From positions 288,053 through 352,052 of the forward strand of contig NZ_FPJZ01000001.1 of assembly GCF_900119485.1 (NCBI RefSeq): DNA of 64,000 nt. Direction: 5' to 3'. The notes under the pieces are model-generated. The model was not told the origin of the DNA. It made no database searches and saw only the letters and a list, made by a program, of their open reading frames with translations. The translations under genes and the position numbers were made by a program. The stretch comes from Thermoactinomyces sp. DSM 45891. GTDB taxonomy: Bacteria > Bacillota > Bacilli > Thermoactinomycetales > Thermoactinomycetaceae. Shown here in pieces: positions 35,368-45,203 of this stretch. Each line of letters begins with the position of its first letter. The first letter of the stretch is position 1.

Positions 35368-35895
35368 TTATTCCAGTCCTTCCATCCAATCAATCGTAAT
35401 CTGTTTTGAAGCCACATCGATCTCGTTGACAATGTCATCAATATAAGGCAAAAGGATCTCGTTCCCATCCTCTGTCGCCACGACCCAAACATCATTGGCT
35501 GGAAGGGTTAAAATTTCCTTTACCTTACCCACCCTGCGTCCCTCAGTTGTAACTACTTCGCAGCTAATAATATCCTTGAAGTAATACTCACCCGCTTCTG
35601 TATCAAGAGAGACAACATCTGTCGCAGGAACTACGAAAGTTCCTCCCTTGAAAGGTTCTGCTTGATTGATGTTATCCCATTCTCGGAACTTCACCAAGTA
35701 AGCATTTTTATGAGGGCGACTCCTCTCTACAGTCAAAGGGAGTGGCGCTGTAAGTGTTGCGTGTTGTAGCATTAACACCTGTCCAGGTGCAAAGCGATCT
35801 TCCGGGAAGTCAGTCTCTGAAAGAAGTTTAACTTCACCGCGAATACCATGTGTGCCAAGAAAACGACCTACTTTTAAAAACTCTACTTCTTTCAA
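35368..35895 (-). CDS. rimM: Ribosome maturation factor RimM
   Basis: 175 residues. N-terminal RimM domain (VGRFLGTHGIRGEVKLLSETDF) and C-terminal PRC barrel (YYFKDIISCEV to LLPYIDDIVNEIDV). It helps 30S head assembly with S19. Start is TTG at 35895 after GGGTGA. It follows rpsP by 39 bases; the khpA (KH-domain) gene usual between them is missing. Confidence 0.95.
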   Translation of the reverse strand: MKEVEFLKVGRFLGTHGIRGEVKLLSETDFPEDRFAPGQVLMLQHATLTAPLPLTVERSRPHKNAYLVKFREWDNINQAEPFKGGTFVVPATDVVSLDTEAGEYYFKDIISCEVVTTEGRRVGKVKEILTLPANDVWVVATEDGNEILLPYIDDIVNEIDVASKQITIDWMEGLE

Positions 35896-35934
35896 ATCAG
35901 TTCACCCATTCCGCTATCGGATCGGATCGTAACA

Positions 35935-36186
35935 TTATTTTGATTCAAGGATACCTTCTTTACGGAACAAGTTACGTACGGTATCAGATGGTTGAGCACC
36001 AGTAGCCAACCATTTTTTTGCTTTTTCAGCATCAATTTTCACTTGAGCTGGTTGAGCAATCGGGTTGTAGTAACCGATCTCCTCGATAAAACGACCATCA
36101 CGTGGAGCACGAGAGTCAGCAACGACTACACGGTAGAAAGGAGCTTTTTTCGCACCTATGCGTTTTAGACGGATTTTCACTGCCAT
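35935..36186 (-). CDS. rpsP: 30S ribosomal protein S16
   Basis: 83 residues: MAVKIRLKRIGAKKAPFYRV and ADSRAPRDGRFIEEIGYYNP are diagnostic. AGGAGGTGAA precedes the ATG. It follows ffh by 50 bases. Confidence 0.97.
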   Translation of the reverse strand: MAVKIRLKRIGAKKAPFYRVVVADSRAPRDGRFIEEIGYYNPIAQPAQVKIDAEKAKKWLATGAQPSDTVRNLFRKEGILESK

Positions 36187-36236
36187 TGATTCTTCACCTC
36201 CTAATTAGGGTTTCACAAATTCATCATTATATCACG

Positions 36237-37583
36237 CTATCCAAGGAAAGGAAACTTAAATCCTTTTCTCTTTTTCTTCGATTTCGTCATCTGAGCCATT
36301 TGCTTCATCATCTTTTTCATATCTTCAAACTGCTTGAGAAGACGGTTCACTTCCTGCACCGAAGTTCCACTACCAAGTGCAATCCGTTTTCGTCTATTTG
36401 CATTGATAATCTCAGGTTGCTCACGCTCGGCCTGAGTCATTGAACGAATAACCGCTTCGATTCGTCCTATTTTTTTCTCATCGACGTTGAGGTCTTTGAC
36501 CCCTTTCAACTTGTTTGCTCCTGGAAGCATCGCAAGCATATCTTCAAGTGGCCCCATGTTTTTCATCTGTTGAATTTGATCTAAAAAATCATCGAGTGTA
36601 AAGCTTTGTGTCCGCATCTTCTTTTGAAGTTCGCGTGCTTTCTCTTCATCGACAGCTGATTGCGCCTTTTCGATCAAACTGAGAACATCACCCATCCCGA
36701 GAATCCGAGATGCCATGCGGTCTGGATGGAAAGGCTCGATTGCATCCATTTTCTCACCCAAACCAACAAACTTGATCGGGCAGTCTGTAACCGACTTAAC
36801 AGAAAGCGCCGCTCCCCCACGAGTGTCACCATCAAGCTTAGTGAGTACAACCCCTGTAAGTCCTAGCTCTTGGTTAAAGTGATCCGCGACATTTACCGCA
36901 TCTTGACCTGTCATCGAATCCACTACTAACAAGATCTCGTGGGGCTGTGTTTGCTCCTTAATCTGACGAAGCTCATTCATCATATCTTCATCAATATGCA
37001 AGCGACCGGCTGTATCGATAAATACATAATCAAAGCCCTCTGCTTTCGCCTTCGCTACGCCCTCTATTGCAATCTTTATGGGGCTTTCCTTATCTCCGAG
37101 TGTGAAGACAGAAGCACCGATTTGTTCTCCAAGGACTTGTAGCTGTTTAATCGCTGCTGGACGGTATACGTCTGCTGCGACTAAGAGCGAGCGCCGGTTT
37201 TGCTTTTGTAGGAATTTCGCAAGCTTTCCAGTATGAGTAGTTTTACCTGCCCCCTGCAAACCAGACATCATAATAATCGTAGGGGATTTAGGTGCGGTAT
37301 TTAACTTAACTTGCTCTCCACCCATCAAAGTGGTCAATTCTTCATGAACGACTTTGATGACTTGTTGACCCGGTGTTAAGCTTTTTAGTACTTCTTGGCC
37401 AATCGCACGTTCTTTTACGCGATCGATAAACGTTTTTACTACTTTAAAATTTACATCTGCCTCTAGTAAAGCGAGACGTACTTCACGCATTGCTTCTTTT
37501 ACATCGGCCTCGGTAACTTTTCCTTTACCTCTTAGCTTCGACATAACTGATTGTAGTCGCTCAGACAATCCTTCAAATGCCAT
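36237..37583 (-). CDS. ffh: Signal recognition particle protein Ffh
   Basis: 448 residues. N domain, G domain with GLQGAGKTTHTGKLAKFL, DTAGRLHID and LTKLDGDTRGG, and a Met-rich M domain (MKNMGPLEDMLAMLPG and the C-terminal MKKMMKQMAQM) that binds signal sequences and 4.5S RNA. It forms the targeting GTPase pair with FtsY encoded upstream. It follows ylxM by 24 bases. Confidence 0.97.
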   Translation of the reverse strand: MAFEGLSERLQSVMSKLRGKGKVTEADVKEAMREVRLALLEADVNFKVVKTFIDRVKERAIGQEVLKSLTPGQQVIKVVHEELTTLMGGEQVKLNTAPKSPTIIMMSGLQGAGKTTHTGKLAKFLQKQNRRSLLVAADVYRPAAIKQLQVLGEQIGASVFTLGDKESPIKIAIEGVAKAKAEGFDYVFIDTAGRLHIDEDMMNELRQIKEQTQPHEILLVVDSMTGQDAVNVADHFNQELGLTGVVLTKLDGDTRGGAALSVKSVTDCPIKFVGLGEKMDAIEPFHPDRMASRILGMGDVLSLIEKAQSAVDEEKARELQKKMRTQSFTLDDFLDQIQQMKNMGPLEDMLAMLPGANKLKGVKDLNVDEKKIGRIEAVIRSMTQAEREQPEIINANRRKRIALGSGTSVQEVNRLLKQFEDMKKMMKQMAQMTKSKKKRKGFKFPFLG

Positions 37584-37607
37584 CCGTACACCTCCCTAGT
37601 TTTATTT

Positions 37608-37940
37608 TCAATCAATCTCTAATAGTTTTGTTATGATCGGTTCGGCCATAGCTCGCGCATTTGCATCCGTTTCTAGCTGAGAACGTAGTTCTGCGATGAG
37701 CTCTTGACGTGTTCTATGTTTCGTGACTAAGGATAGTTTATTTTCTAGACCCGTAAGTGTCGCTTGTGCCCGTTTAATCGCTTCAAACACCGCTTGACGT
37801 GAAGTCCCTTGATGTTCGGCAATCTCCGAGAGCGACCAGTCTTCTAAGTAGTACAGTTCGAGGAGAGATTGTTGTTTCTCCGTGAGAAGTGATCCATAAA
37901 AGTCATACAACAAATTCATCTTAGTGGTTTGCTCCAACAT
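37608..37940 (-). CDS. ylxM: UPF0122/YlxM putative HTH protein
   Basis: 110 residues with a sigma-70 region 4-like HTH (LLELYYLEDWSLSEIAEHQG and TSRQAVFEAIKRA). It is nearly always encoded before ffh and probably acts with the SRP. GAGGTGA precedes the ATG. A good sigma-A promoter lies just upstream. Confidence 0.93.
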   Translation of the reverse strand: MLEQTTKMNLLYDFYGSLLTEKQQSLLELYYLEDWSLSEIAEHQGTSRQAVFEAIKRAQATLTGLENKLSLVTKHRTRQELIAELRSQLETDANARAMAEPIITKLLEID

Positions 37941-37991
37941 TGGGAGTCACCTCATTTATGCCTGTCAAGGCAATCACATTTACAGGTACTA

Positions 37992-38020
37992 ACTATAAAG
38001 GATTGGAATGTGGGTGTCAA
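37992..38020 (-). promoter_or_regulatory. Sigma-A promoter of the ylxM-ffh-rpsP operon
   Basis: On the minus strand TTGACA (38020-38015), a 17-base spacer and TATAGT (37997-37992), close to consensus. It lies 51 bases before the ylxM ATG and downstream of the ftsY terminator, so ylxM-ffh-rpsP-rimM-trmD-rplS can be transcribed separately from smc-ftsY. Confidence 0.85.
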
Positions 38021-38058
38021 GTGTTTTGGGTTAACAGTACCCCCGAAAAGTAAATGGT

Positions 38059-38091
38059 CCAAAGAACCCTTTTTGAGCAGGGGTTCTTTGG
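38059..38091 (-). terminator. Likely terminator after ftsY
   Basis: Perfect 11-bp stem CCAAAGAACCC with GGGTTCTTTGG around an 11-base loop. It lies 8 bases after the ftsY stop. The T-run on the minus strand is weak. Confidence 0.65.
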
Positions 38092-38099
38092 GCTTGGAC

Positions 38100-39089
38100 T
38101 TAATTACTCTCATCTTCGTCAATCGTATCTTTAAACAATGCATGTAAAAATTGATCTCTGTTGAATTCTTGTAAGTCGTCGGCTTTTTCTCCGAGTCCAA
38201 TGAACTTAACGGGAATCTTTAATTCATTGCTGATAGCGATGACGATTCCACCTTTTGCCGTGCCATCGAGTTTGGAGAGTACTAAGCCTGTGACGTTTAC
38301 AGCTTCACCGAATGTCTTGGCTTGTACCATGGCATTTTGCCCAGTTGTGGCATCTAAAACAAGGATGACTTCATGGGGCCCATTCGGGATCTCACGCTGA
38401 ACTACACGGTGAACCTTTTTCAGTTCTTCCATGAGATTTACTTTGTTTTGCAAGCGACCAGCCGTGTCGCAGAGGAGAATATCTGCTTTTCGGGATTTGG
38501 CGGCTTGAATTGCATCAAAGATCACGGCCGCTGGATCAGAACCTTCTTGATGCTTAATCACATCGACACCAGCTCGCTCACCCCAGATCTCTAACTGTTC
38601 AATTGCCCCCGCGCGGAAGGTATCTCCAGCGGCTAGAACTACTTTTTTGCCTTCTTGTTTGAAACGATGGGCTAGTTTCCCAATAGTCGTCGTCTTCCCG
38701 ACGCCATTTACTCCAACAAATAAAAGAACAGTCATTCCGTCTTCTTGAATTCGTAATTTACTACCTGCATCTGCCTCTTCTAAGATATCTGCAATCATCT
38801 CAGACATCAATGGTTGTAATTCTGTAGGCTCAGTAATCTTGCGAGCTTTCACTTCGCTACGTAACCGCTCCACGAGATCCATCGTTGTAGTCACTCCTAC
38901 ATCTGCACTGATCAAGATCTCCTCTAATTCTTCATATAAATCTTCATCAATCTTCTTTCGATTGCGAAATAGATCGCCCATCGCACCTACTAAATTAGTA
39001 CTGGTTTTACTCAACCCTGATAAAAACTTTTGCGTAACAGATTCTGTACTTTTTGATACACTTTCTTTTAATCGTTTAAAAAAACTCAC
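38100..39089 (-). CDS. ftsY: Signal recognition particle receptor FtsY
   Basis: 329 residues. N domain, then G domain with GVNGVGKTTTIGKLA, DTAGRLQNK, LSKLDGTAKGG and GLGEKADDLQEF. No long acidic A domain; a short amphipathic N terminus (MSFFKRLKESVSKST) probably binds the membrane. The start is GTG at 39089, 8 bases after GGAGG. It follows smc by 12 bases. Confidence 0.96.
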   Translation of the reverse strand: MSFFKRLKESVSKSTESVTQKFLSGLSKTSTNLVGAMGDLFRNRKKIDEDLYEELEEILISADVGVTTTMDLVERLRSEVKARKITEPTELQPLMSEMIADILEEADAGSKLRIQEDGMTVLLFVGVNGVGKTTTIGKLAHRFKQEGKKVVLAAGDTFRAGAIEQLEIWGERAGVDVIKHQEGSDPAAVIFDAIQAAKSRKADILLCDTAGRLQNKVNLMEELKKVHRVVQREIPNGPHEVILVLDATTGQNAMVQAKTFGEAVNVTGLVLSKLDGTAKGGIVIAISNELKIPVKFIGLGEKADDLQEFNRDQFLHALFKDTIDEDESN

Positions 39090-39101
39090 ACTTGATGCCT
39101 C

Positions 39102-42100
39102 CTAACTCATCGTTGCAGCTACTTCTTTACTACTATCATCATAATCCTCCATACGCACAGATACTAGACTGGATACGCCAGATTCTTGCATGGTAATTCC
39201 ATACAATACATCTGCACCTTCCATTGTATGTTTACGGTGAGTGATGAGAATAAATTGAGTTTTCACAGCGGCTTCTTTCATATATTGGACAAAGCGGGTT
39301 AAGTTTGCCTCATCCAGTGCCGCATCCACTTCATCTAAGAAGCAAAACGGGACAGGTTTCACTCTTAGTACGGCAAATAGTAATGCCAGTGCTACTAAAG
39401 AGCGCTCCCCTCCAGATAACAATGAAAGTTGTTGTAATTTTTTCCCCGGTGGTTGAGCCACAATCTCTATTCCAGTTTCTAACAGGTTGTTCTCATCCGT
39501 TAATTGCAGATCGGCACGACCTCCACCAAACATCTTCACAAATACATCTAGAAATTCTTCTCGAATAAGCTGGAACACGTCTAAAAAGCGTTTTCCCATC
39601 TCCGATTCGATCTGGGCGATGAGATCGTAAAGGGAACGTTTGGCGTCTAGCAAATCTGCTTCTTGTGTTTGTAAGAACTCTAGGCGTTCACTCAGCCTCT
39701 TGTATTCTTCGATTGCTCCTAAACTTACTTCCCCTAAGCTGGCGATTTGTTGCTTGAGGGAACGTACATTTCGCTCTGCCTGATTTGGTTCTTCTGGGGC
39801 GCCATACATCTCTTTCGCACGTTCGAAACTGATCTCATACTCTTCGGCAAGCTTCTGTAACAAATGATTCAACTCGACATCTAGCCTATTTACTCGAATT
39901 TCTAAATCACGAAGCTGCTCTTCTTGTTTGCGGATGGTGGATTGAGCTTGATGAACCTCATGTTCTAACTCATTCCGTTCCCGCATTTGCTCATCACGAG
40001 TCCCACGCACCTTACTCAACTTCTCCTGGATGGCTATTTTCTGCTCGCGAAGTTGAGCAATTCGAGCGGATAGCTGATCTAATTCCTGTTTATTTAACTC
40101 GCCACGTTCACCAAGAGTCACTCGCTCTTCTACAAGCTGTTTTTGTTGTTTTTGGTTCCGTAATAAGTCACTTTGGATACGAGTCATATTTTCTTTGCTA
40201 TTACGGATTTCTTGCTTGAGTTGAGCGACCATTATTCGCCATTCCGTCACCTGCTCATTTGCTTGCGCTTTAGAACTTACTTCTTGTTTGCGAAGCTCTT
40301 CTAACTCTTTTCGCTTCTCAGTAAGTGATTTTTTTTGCTCCTCAAGAGAGTCTAGTGCTTGTCCAATCACATGGGTGCGGTTCTCCAGCTCCATTGTCTT
40401 TTCATCCACTGTACGCTGTTGCTGTTCCCCTTGCTCAATCGTTTTTTCTACATTTTGCAACTGGATTTGGCTTTCGCGAAGATTGCTCTCCATTTGCTGT
40501 TCTTGTAAACGAAGTTGCTCACCTTCTGCACGAAGCTCCTCCCAAGTTTTTTCCAAATGGGTTCGTTGTTCGGTCGTTGCCTTTAAGTCAGCCTGCACCG
40601 AATCCCATTCTTGCTTTTGTTCGTGAAGTTCTGTCTCGAGCTCTTCTAGTTGACGCGCCCGTCCAAGTAGGTTGCTTTTATTATTTTGACGACTGCCACC
40701 CGTCATCCCTCCACCCGGATTTATAACGTCTCCATCCAATGTAACCACCCGATAACGGTACTGAAGTGACCGTGCCAACTGGTTGGCAATCTCTAGGTTT
40801 TGTGCGACTACTACCAACCCAAGCAGATTCTCTACCAGTCCTTGATATTCAGGCTCGCAGGAAACCAAGTCTTTGGCAATTCCTATAAAACCGCCTACCT
40901 TGTTGATTCGTTCCACATCACGGCTTGGTAAAACCCGCGGTTGGATTACATCAAGCGGGAGAAAAGTAGCACGTCCTAGACGCCGATCTTTTAAAAATCG
41001 AATCGCATATCTCCCGGTTTGCTCATCTTCCACCACTACATTTTGCACAGCTCCGCCCAGTGCTGTCTCCATTGCAATCTCATATTTCTCAGAGACTTGA
41101 ACCAGTTGAGCAACCGCTCCCCTCACACCCGACAAGGTTTCATGCCCTCGATCGGCAGCAAGTAGGATCTCTTTTACGCCTTGGAAAAAGCCCGCGTGCT
41201 CCGCTTCCATTTCTTTCAACACATCATACTGAGAACGAGTCCGGTGATACTTCTGTTCTAACACTCGGTTTTGATGACTGAGACTCTTTTCTTCTTCCTG
41301 AAGAGTATTCCGTTTCTCTACCACTTTATTTGCTTCTTCGCGCTTTTGTTCTAAAGTAGACTTTATTTTTTGTAGCTGCTTACGTGAGTCCTCTTCCATC
41401 TCCTCCATATCCTCGCGTTGCTCGTAGACCTCAGACAGATGATCCATCAACAACGACAAACGCTCCGCCAATTCTGTTCGTTGTTGCTCCACAAACTGCT
41501 GTTCACTTTTTAATGTAATCACTTCATTGTTACATTCTTGAATCTGTTGCATTACTTCTTGAAGAGGGGTAGACGCTTCCTGTACCGTTAACTTCATCTG
41601 CTCCAGTACCGTATGTAATTCTGTTTCAGCCGCCTGTGCTTCCATTTCTTTCGCAGAAAGCCTCTTTTGAAACTCCGAAATCTCTAACTGTAAGCGTGTT
41701 TCCTCTTCCTGCAATGCAGTGTGACGCTCCTGTAATTGCTGCTTCGTCGCCTCTCTGTTACGACCCCGCTCAAGCCACACTTCCCGCTGGCCTTCTGCTT
41801 TCTCAAGATCCTCGCTTGCTTTAAGCAGTTCTCCCTGCACTTGCTCTAAGCGAGCTTCACTTTCGTCCACCTGCATCTTTACCTCTTGTAGATAGACTTC
41901 TCGTTTATTTAGTTCAGCAGATAAAATCGCTTGCTCTTCTTTTCGCCGTTTTACCTCCTGAGCAGATGACTGCCACTTATCATGGATATCCTCAATCTTA
42001 TGTACATATAAGCCGATTTCAACTTGCTCTAATTCTGCTTTTAACTCTTTATAGGTAATTGCTTTTTCTGACTGCTCTGCGAGCGGGCCAACTTGAGCAT

Positions 42101-42695
42101 CTAGTTCATGAATTAGATCATGGATGCGCGCTAAGTTTTGCTCCGTCGTCTCTAGCTTCTTCTCTGCTTCCTTTTTTCGAGACTTATACTTTACGATTCC
42201 AGCCGCCTCTTCAAAGATAGCCCTTCGATCTTCAGACTTGCTACTCATAATCTCTTCAATTTTCCCTTGACCGATCATGGAGTATGCTTCTTTTCCAATT
42301 CCCGTATCCATAAATAGTTCATTAATATCCTTCAGTCTGCACGTTTGCTTATTTAACAAATATTCACTTTCACCAGAGCGATAAACCCGTCTCGCCACTG
42401 TCACCTCTGCATAGTCAAGAGGTAGCCTACGCTCTGTATTATCAAATGTAATCGCTACTTCACAAAAGCCGACCGGCTTACGTGTATCGCTTCCAGCAAA
42501 GATGACATCCTCCATCTTGCTACCACGTAATGATTTGGCACTCTGCTCGCCTAGCACCCAACGAATTCCGTCGGTAACATTACTTTTCCCACTACCGTTA
42601 GGACCCACCACAGCCGTAATACCAGGAACAAACTCAAGCTCTGTCCGATTTGCAAATGATTTAAATCCGGACATCTCTAATCTCTTTAAATACAT
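39102..42695 (-). CDS. smc: Chromosome segregation ATPase SMC
   Basis: 1197 residues. Walker A GPNGSGKSNVTDGIRW near the N terminus, coiled coil to about 500, hinge about 515-660 (GVRGAVAQLV to GGGMTGGSRQ), second coiled coil, then signature LSLLSGGERSLVALALL and Walker B FCFLDEVDAALDEANL. It forms the condensin with ScpAB. ATG at 42695 follows GGGAGG by 6 bases. Here smc is not next to rnc: a set of five genes lies between. Confidence 0.97.
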   Translation of the reverse strand: MYLKRLEMSGFKSFANRTELEFVPGITAVVGPNGSGKSNVTDGIRWVLGEQSAKSLRGSKMEDVIFAGSDTRKPVGFCEVAITFDNTERRLPLDYAEVTVARRVYRSGESEYLLNKQTCRLKDINELFMDTGIGKEAYSMIGQGKIEEIMSSKSEDRRAIFEEAAGIVKYKSRKKEAEKKLETTEQNLARIHDLIHELDAQVGPLAEQSEKAITYKELKAELEQVEIGLYVHKIEDIHDKWQSSAQEVKRRKEEQAILSAELNKREVYLQEVKMQVDESEARLEQVQGELLKASEDLEKAEGQREVWLERGRNREATKQQLQERHTALQEEETRLQLEISEFQKRLSAKEMEAQAAETELHTVLEQMKLTVQEASTPLQEVMQQIQECNNEVITLKSEQQFVEQQRTELAERLSLLMDHLSEVYEQREDMEEMEEDSRKQLQKIKSTLEQKREEANKVVEKRNTLQEEEKSLSHQNRVLEQKYHRTRSQYDVLKEMEAEHAGFFQGVKEILLAADRGHETLSGVRGAVAQLVQVSEKYEIAMETALGGAVQNVVVEDEQTGRYAIRFLKDRRLGRATFLPLDVIQPRVLPSRDVERINKVGGFIGIAKDLVSCEPEYQGLVENLLGLVVVAQNLEIANQLARSLQYRYRVVTLDGDVINPGGGMTGGSRQNNKSNLLGRARQLEELETELHEQKQEWDSVQADLKATTEQRTHLEKTWEELRAEGEQLRLQEQQMESNLRESQIQLQNVEKTIEQGEQQQRTVDEKTMELENRTHVIGQALDSLEEQKKSLTEKRKELEELRKQEVSSKAQANEQVTEWRIMVAQLKQEIRNSKENMTRIQSDLLRNQKQQKQLVEERVTLGERGELNKQELDQLSARIAQLREQKIAIQEKLSKVRGTRDEQMRERNELEHEVHQAQSTIRKQEEQLRDLEIRVNRLDVELNHLLQKLAEEYEISFERAKEMYGAPEEPNQAERNVRSLKQQIASLGEVSLGAIEEYKRLSERLEFLQTQEADLLDAKRSLYDLIAQIESEMGKRFLDVFQLIREEFLDVFVKMFGGGRADLQLTDENNLLETGIEIVAQPPGKKLQQLSLLSGGERSLVALALLFAVLRVKPVPFCFLDEVDAALDEANLTRFVQYMKEAAVKTQFILITHRKHTMEGADVLYGITMQESGVSSLVSVRMEDYDDSSKEVAATMS

Positions 42696-42899
42696 AGCCA
42701 TCCTCCCTTCTCTTGCGAGCGTAATCCATTTATTTTATCATAGCCAACCTATGTATGAAAATTTCGTCTATCACTTTTGTTCTTCTTTCTACACGATCGT
42801 TCTGTTTCCTTTTTGGCACTTTTGAAAACTGAAACAAAATGTTCACAAACTCACAGATATCCATGTATTTACTACCTTCATGCAATCCTTTATGATGAA

Positions 42900-42919
42900 T
42901 TACATTATGGAAAATGTAA
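42900..42919. promoter_or_regulatory. Inverted repeat upstream of the TRIC gene
   Basis: TTACATT-N6-AATGTAA, about 49 bases before the TRIC start, in the gap divergent to smc. It could be an operator; the binding protein is unknown. Confidence 0.35.
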
Positions 42920-42967
42920 ATAAAATATAGAGACACATGTGGAAACGAAATAGAGGAGGTGAAGCAG

Positions 42968-43576
42968 ATGCTTTGGGACATATTAAACATTATTGGCATT
43001 CCAGCATTCGCCATTAGTGGAGCGATCGTAGCGCTCGAGGAAAAATACGACTTATTTGGCTTATATGTACTCGGATTCGTCACTGCCTTTGGTGGAGGAA
43101 TCATTCGAAATGTACTAATTGGAGTTCCCGTAACCGATCTATGGAAACAAGGAAATTTAATGCTGGCGGCGCTTATCGCTATGTCCATCGTTGCTCTGTT
43201 CCCATACTTATGGGGAAATCGCTGGCGTAAATGGATTTTGTTCTTTGACGCTGTTGGTTTATCCTCTTTTGCGATTCAAGGAGCACTTTTTGCTCACAAG
43301 ATGGGGCACCCTCTATACGTAGTCATTGTTGCTAGTGTGTTAACTGGAATTGGGGGCGGAGTAATCCGTGACCTCCTCGCAGGTAGAAAACCAGCCATTT
43401 TGCGAGATGAGATCTACGCTATTTGGTGCATTATGATTGGTGTATGCGTGGGTTCTGGGTGGATTGCATCTGAAATTGGCCTTTATACATTACTTGTTAT
43501 TATCGTTGTTCTTCGGATGTTATCCGTTCATTATCATTGGAATTTATCCATATACCGCAACTACCCATCCGTATAA
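42968..43576 (+). CDS. TRIC-type (UPF0126) cation channel family membrane protein
   Basis: 202 residues, seven predicted membrane helices with internal pseudo-repeat. The paired glycine motifs GGGIIRNVLIG and GGGVIRDLLAG mark the UPF0126/TRIC fold, a trimeric potassium-selective channel. ATG at 42968 follows GGAGGT by 7 bases. Single gene with its own terminator. Confidence 0.9.
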   Translation: MLWDILNIIGIPAFAISGAIVALEEKYDLFGLYVLGFVTAFGGGIIRNVLIGVPVTDLWKQGNLMLAALIAMSIVALFPYLWGNRWRKWILFFDAVGLSSFAIQGALFAHKMGHPLYVVIVASVLTGIGGGVIRDLLAGRKPAILRDEIYAIWCIMIGVCVGSGWIASEIGLYTLLVIIVVLRMLSVHYHWNLSIYRNYPSV

Positions 43577-43585
43577 TCAAATACA

Positions 43586-43612
43586 CCCCCCAACTCTTTC
43601 AAAATTGGGGGG
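43586..43612. terminator. Terminator between the TRIC and kinase genes
   Basis: Stem CCCCCCAA with TTGGGGGG, loop of 11 bases. It lies 10 bases after the TRIC stop and just before the convergent kinase stop. Confidence 0.8.
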
Positions 43613-43619
43613 CTCTTAC

Positions 43620-44321
43620 CTATTTATAGAAAACCTTTTTTTGAACCAAGCGAGCTGTTTCTTCTTCATCCACTTCTCTTAATTTCGCATCTAAGATTTC
43701 CAAAAACTCTGCCGCATCCTCTTCACGTGTAATATCTAGGCGATCGGCATCAATAATGAGTACATCACTTTCCTTATAGTGATTAAATACCCAGTCATCA
43801 TAGCGTGAATGGAGTCGACGGAAATAGCTAACATGACTTGGATCTTGCTCATAGTCACGCCCCCGCTTCTCAATCCGCTCCATAATCGTTTCAAAAGAAG
43901 CGCGTAAGTAAATAAATAAATCAGGGCGCTTCTTAGGCCCTGTTGGGCAAGTGCAATGATCTAGTTCCTGAATTTCCTCTAACATATTATGTAAAAGGTC
44001 CAGATAACAATCAAACTCTGCTTCCTTCATCATGCCGTCTTCAAAATTAATTTTTGCAAACAAAGCATCTTCATAAATCGAGCGATCCAACACGTTATTC
44101 TTATGACGCATTGCTTTTTTGATTGAACGGAATCGAGTATTTAAAAAATAAATTTGCAGGGGGAAGGCAAAACGCTCCCGATCGTTGTAAAATAAATCAA
44201 GTAGCCTATTATCATCAACAGACTCATAAAATGCTTCACTATTTAAATGCTGTGCAATCAATGTTGTATAAGAAGTCTTTCCGACTCCAATCATACCGCC
44301 AAGACAAATCACATAACCCAT
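43620..44321 (-). CDS. Deoxynucleoside kinase (dCK/dGK family)
   Basis: 233 residues. P-loop GMIGVGKTSYTTLIA, the DRSIYEDALFA motif, and the LID region RIEKRGRDYEQ. These kinases phosphorylate deoxyadenosine/deoxycytidine or deoxyguanosine for salvage. Which substrate is used cannot be decided from sequence. ATG at 44321 or the TTG at 44330 may be used. A hydrolase of the HD family is divergent from it, a possible nucleotide-metabolism link. Confidence 0.88.
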   Translation of the reverse strand: MGYVICLGGMIGVGKTSYTTLIAQHLNSEAFYESVDDNRLLDLFYNDRERFAFPLQIYFLNTRFRSIKKAMRHKNNVLDRSIYEDALFAKINFEDGMMKEAEFDCYLDLLHNMLEEIQELDHCTCPTGPKKRPDLFIYLRASFETIMERIEKRGRDYEQDPSHVSYFRRLHSRYDDWVFNHYKESDVLIIDADRLDITREEDAAEFLEILDAKLREVDEEETARLVQKKVFYK

Positions 44322-44461
44322 CTCCCTCAAAAGCCTCCTGGACTAGCTTCTTGAAACGTTCCCATTATGGTATGGACAAGCAAAGGCCCGGAATCAACAA
44401 TCAAAACCGAACCGTATATGTAGGACAATAGTGTAACACTAAACAGATTGGAGTGGTATTC

Positions 44462-45118
44462 TTGATTTTTACTAAAAAACAAATTTTAGGATCTGCACAA
44501 GACTTCGCTTATCAAGTTCATCACAATGATACAAGTGGTCATGATTTTCTACATATTGAACGAGTAGTAAATAATGCGAAAACGATTGCTAAGCACACTG
44601 GTGCGGACCCATTTATCTGTCAAATAGCCGCATATTTGCACGATATAGCGGATGAAAAAATTAGCGTAGACCCCGAAAAAAGCAAACAGCTAATTATTCA
44701 GTTTCTCCTCGAGCAGGGCTTATCCACAGAAGATCGAGAACATATCATGGAAATCATTACCACTATGTCATTCCGCGGAGGAGCAAATAAACAGCCCCCT
44801 CGCACACTAGAAGGAAAGGTTGTCCAAGATGCTGACCGCCTAGATGCATTAGGCGCTATTGGTATTGCCCGAGTAATGGCGTATTCAGGTCACACCGCTC
44901 GCCCCATTCACGATCCTTCTATCCCGGTACGTGATGAGATGACAGTAGCGGAATATCGTAGCAACCGAGGGACAGCTATCACTCATTTCTACGAAAAGCT
45001 TTTAAAGCTAAAAGATTTGATGAATACGGACTATGGAAAACACATGGCTGAAGGAAGACATAGAGTGATGAAGGAGTACTTGGAACAGTTTTATGCTGAA
45101 TGGGATGGGAAAAAGTAA
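44462..45118 (+). CDS. HD-domain phosphohydrolase (YedJ-like)
   Basis: 218 residues. The HD signature is seen as HDFLHIERV, then LHDIADE, and DADRLDALGAIGIAR, giving the His, His-Asp and Asp metal ligands. Family members act on nucleotides. TTG at 44462 follows GGAG by 8 bases. It is divergent from the deoxynucleoside kinase gene. Confidence 0.85.
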   Translation: MIFTKKQILGSAQDFAYQVHHNDTSGHDFLHIERVVNNAKTIAKHTGADPFICQIAAYLHDIADEKISVDPEKSKQLIIQFLLEQGLSTEDREHIMEIITTMSFRGGANKQPPRTLEGKVVQDADRLDALGAIGIARVMAYSGHTARPIHDPSIPVRDEMTVAEYRSNRGTAITHFYEKLLKLKDLMNTDYGKHMAEGRHRVMKEYLEQFYAEWDGKK

Positions 45119-45203
45119 GACTGTTTGAATAGGAAAGGATTCGATTTTCTACGCTTACTTCCTTACCAACACTCTGATGTCCAAGATAGTCCGCCGTTCA
45201 CTA

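Noticed and set aside
42730..43188. 152-codon minus-strand frame
   Set aside because: Antisense to the TRIC gene and smc upstream region; no binding site.
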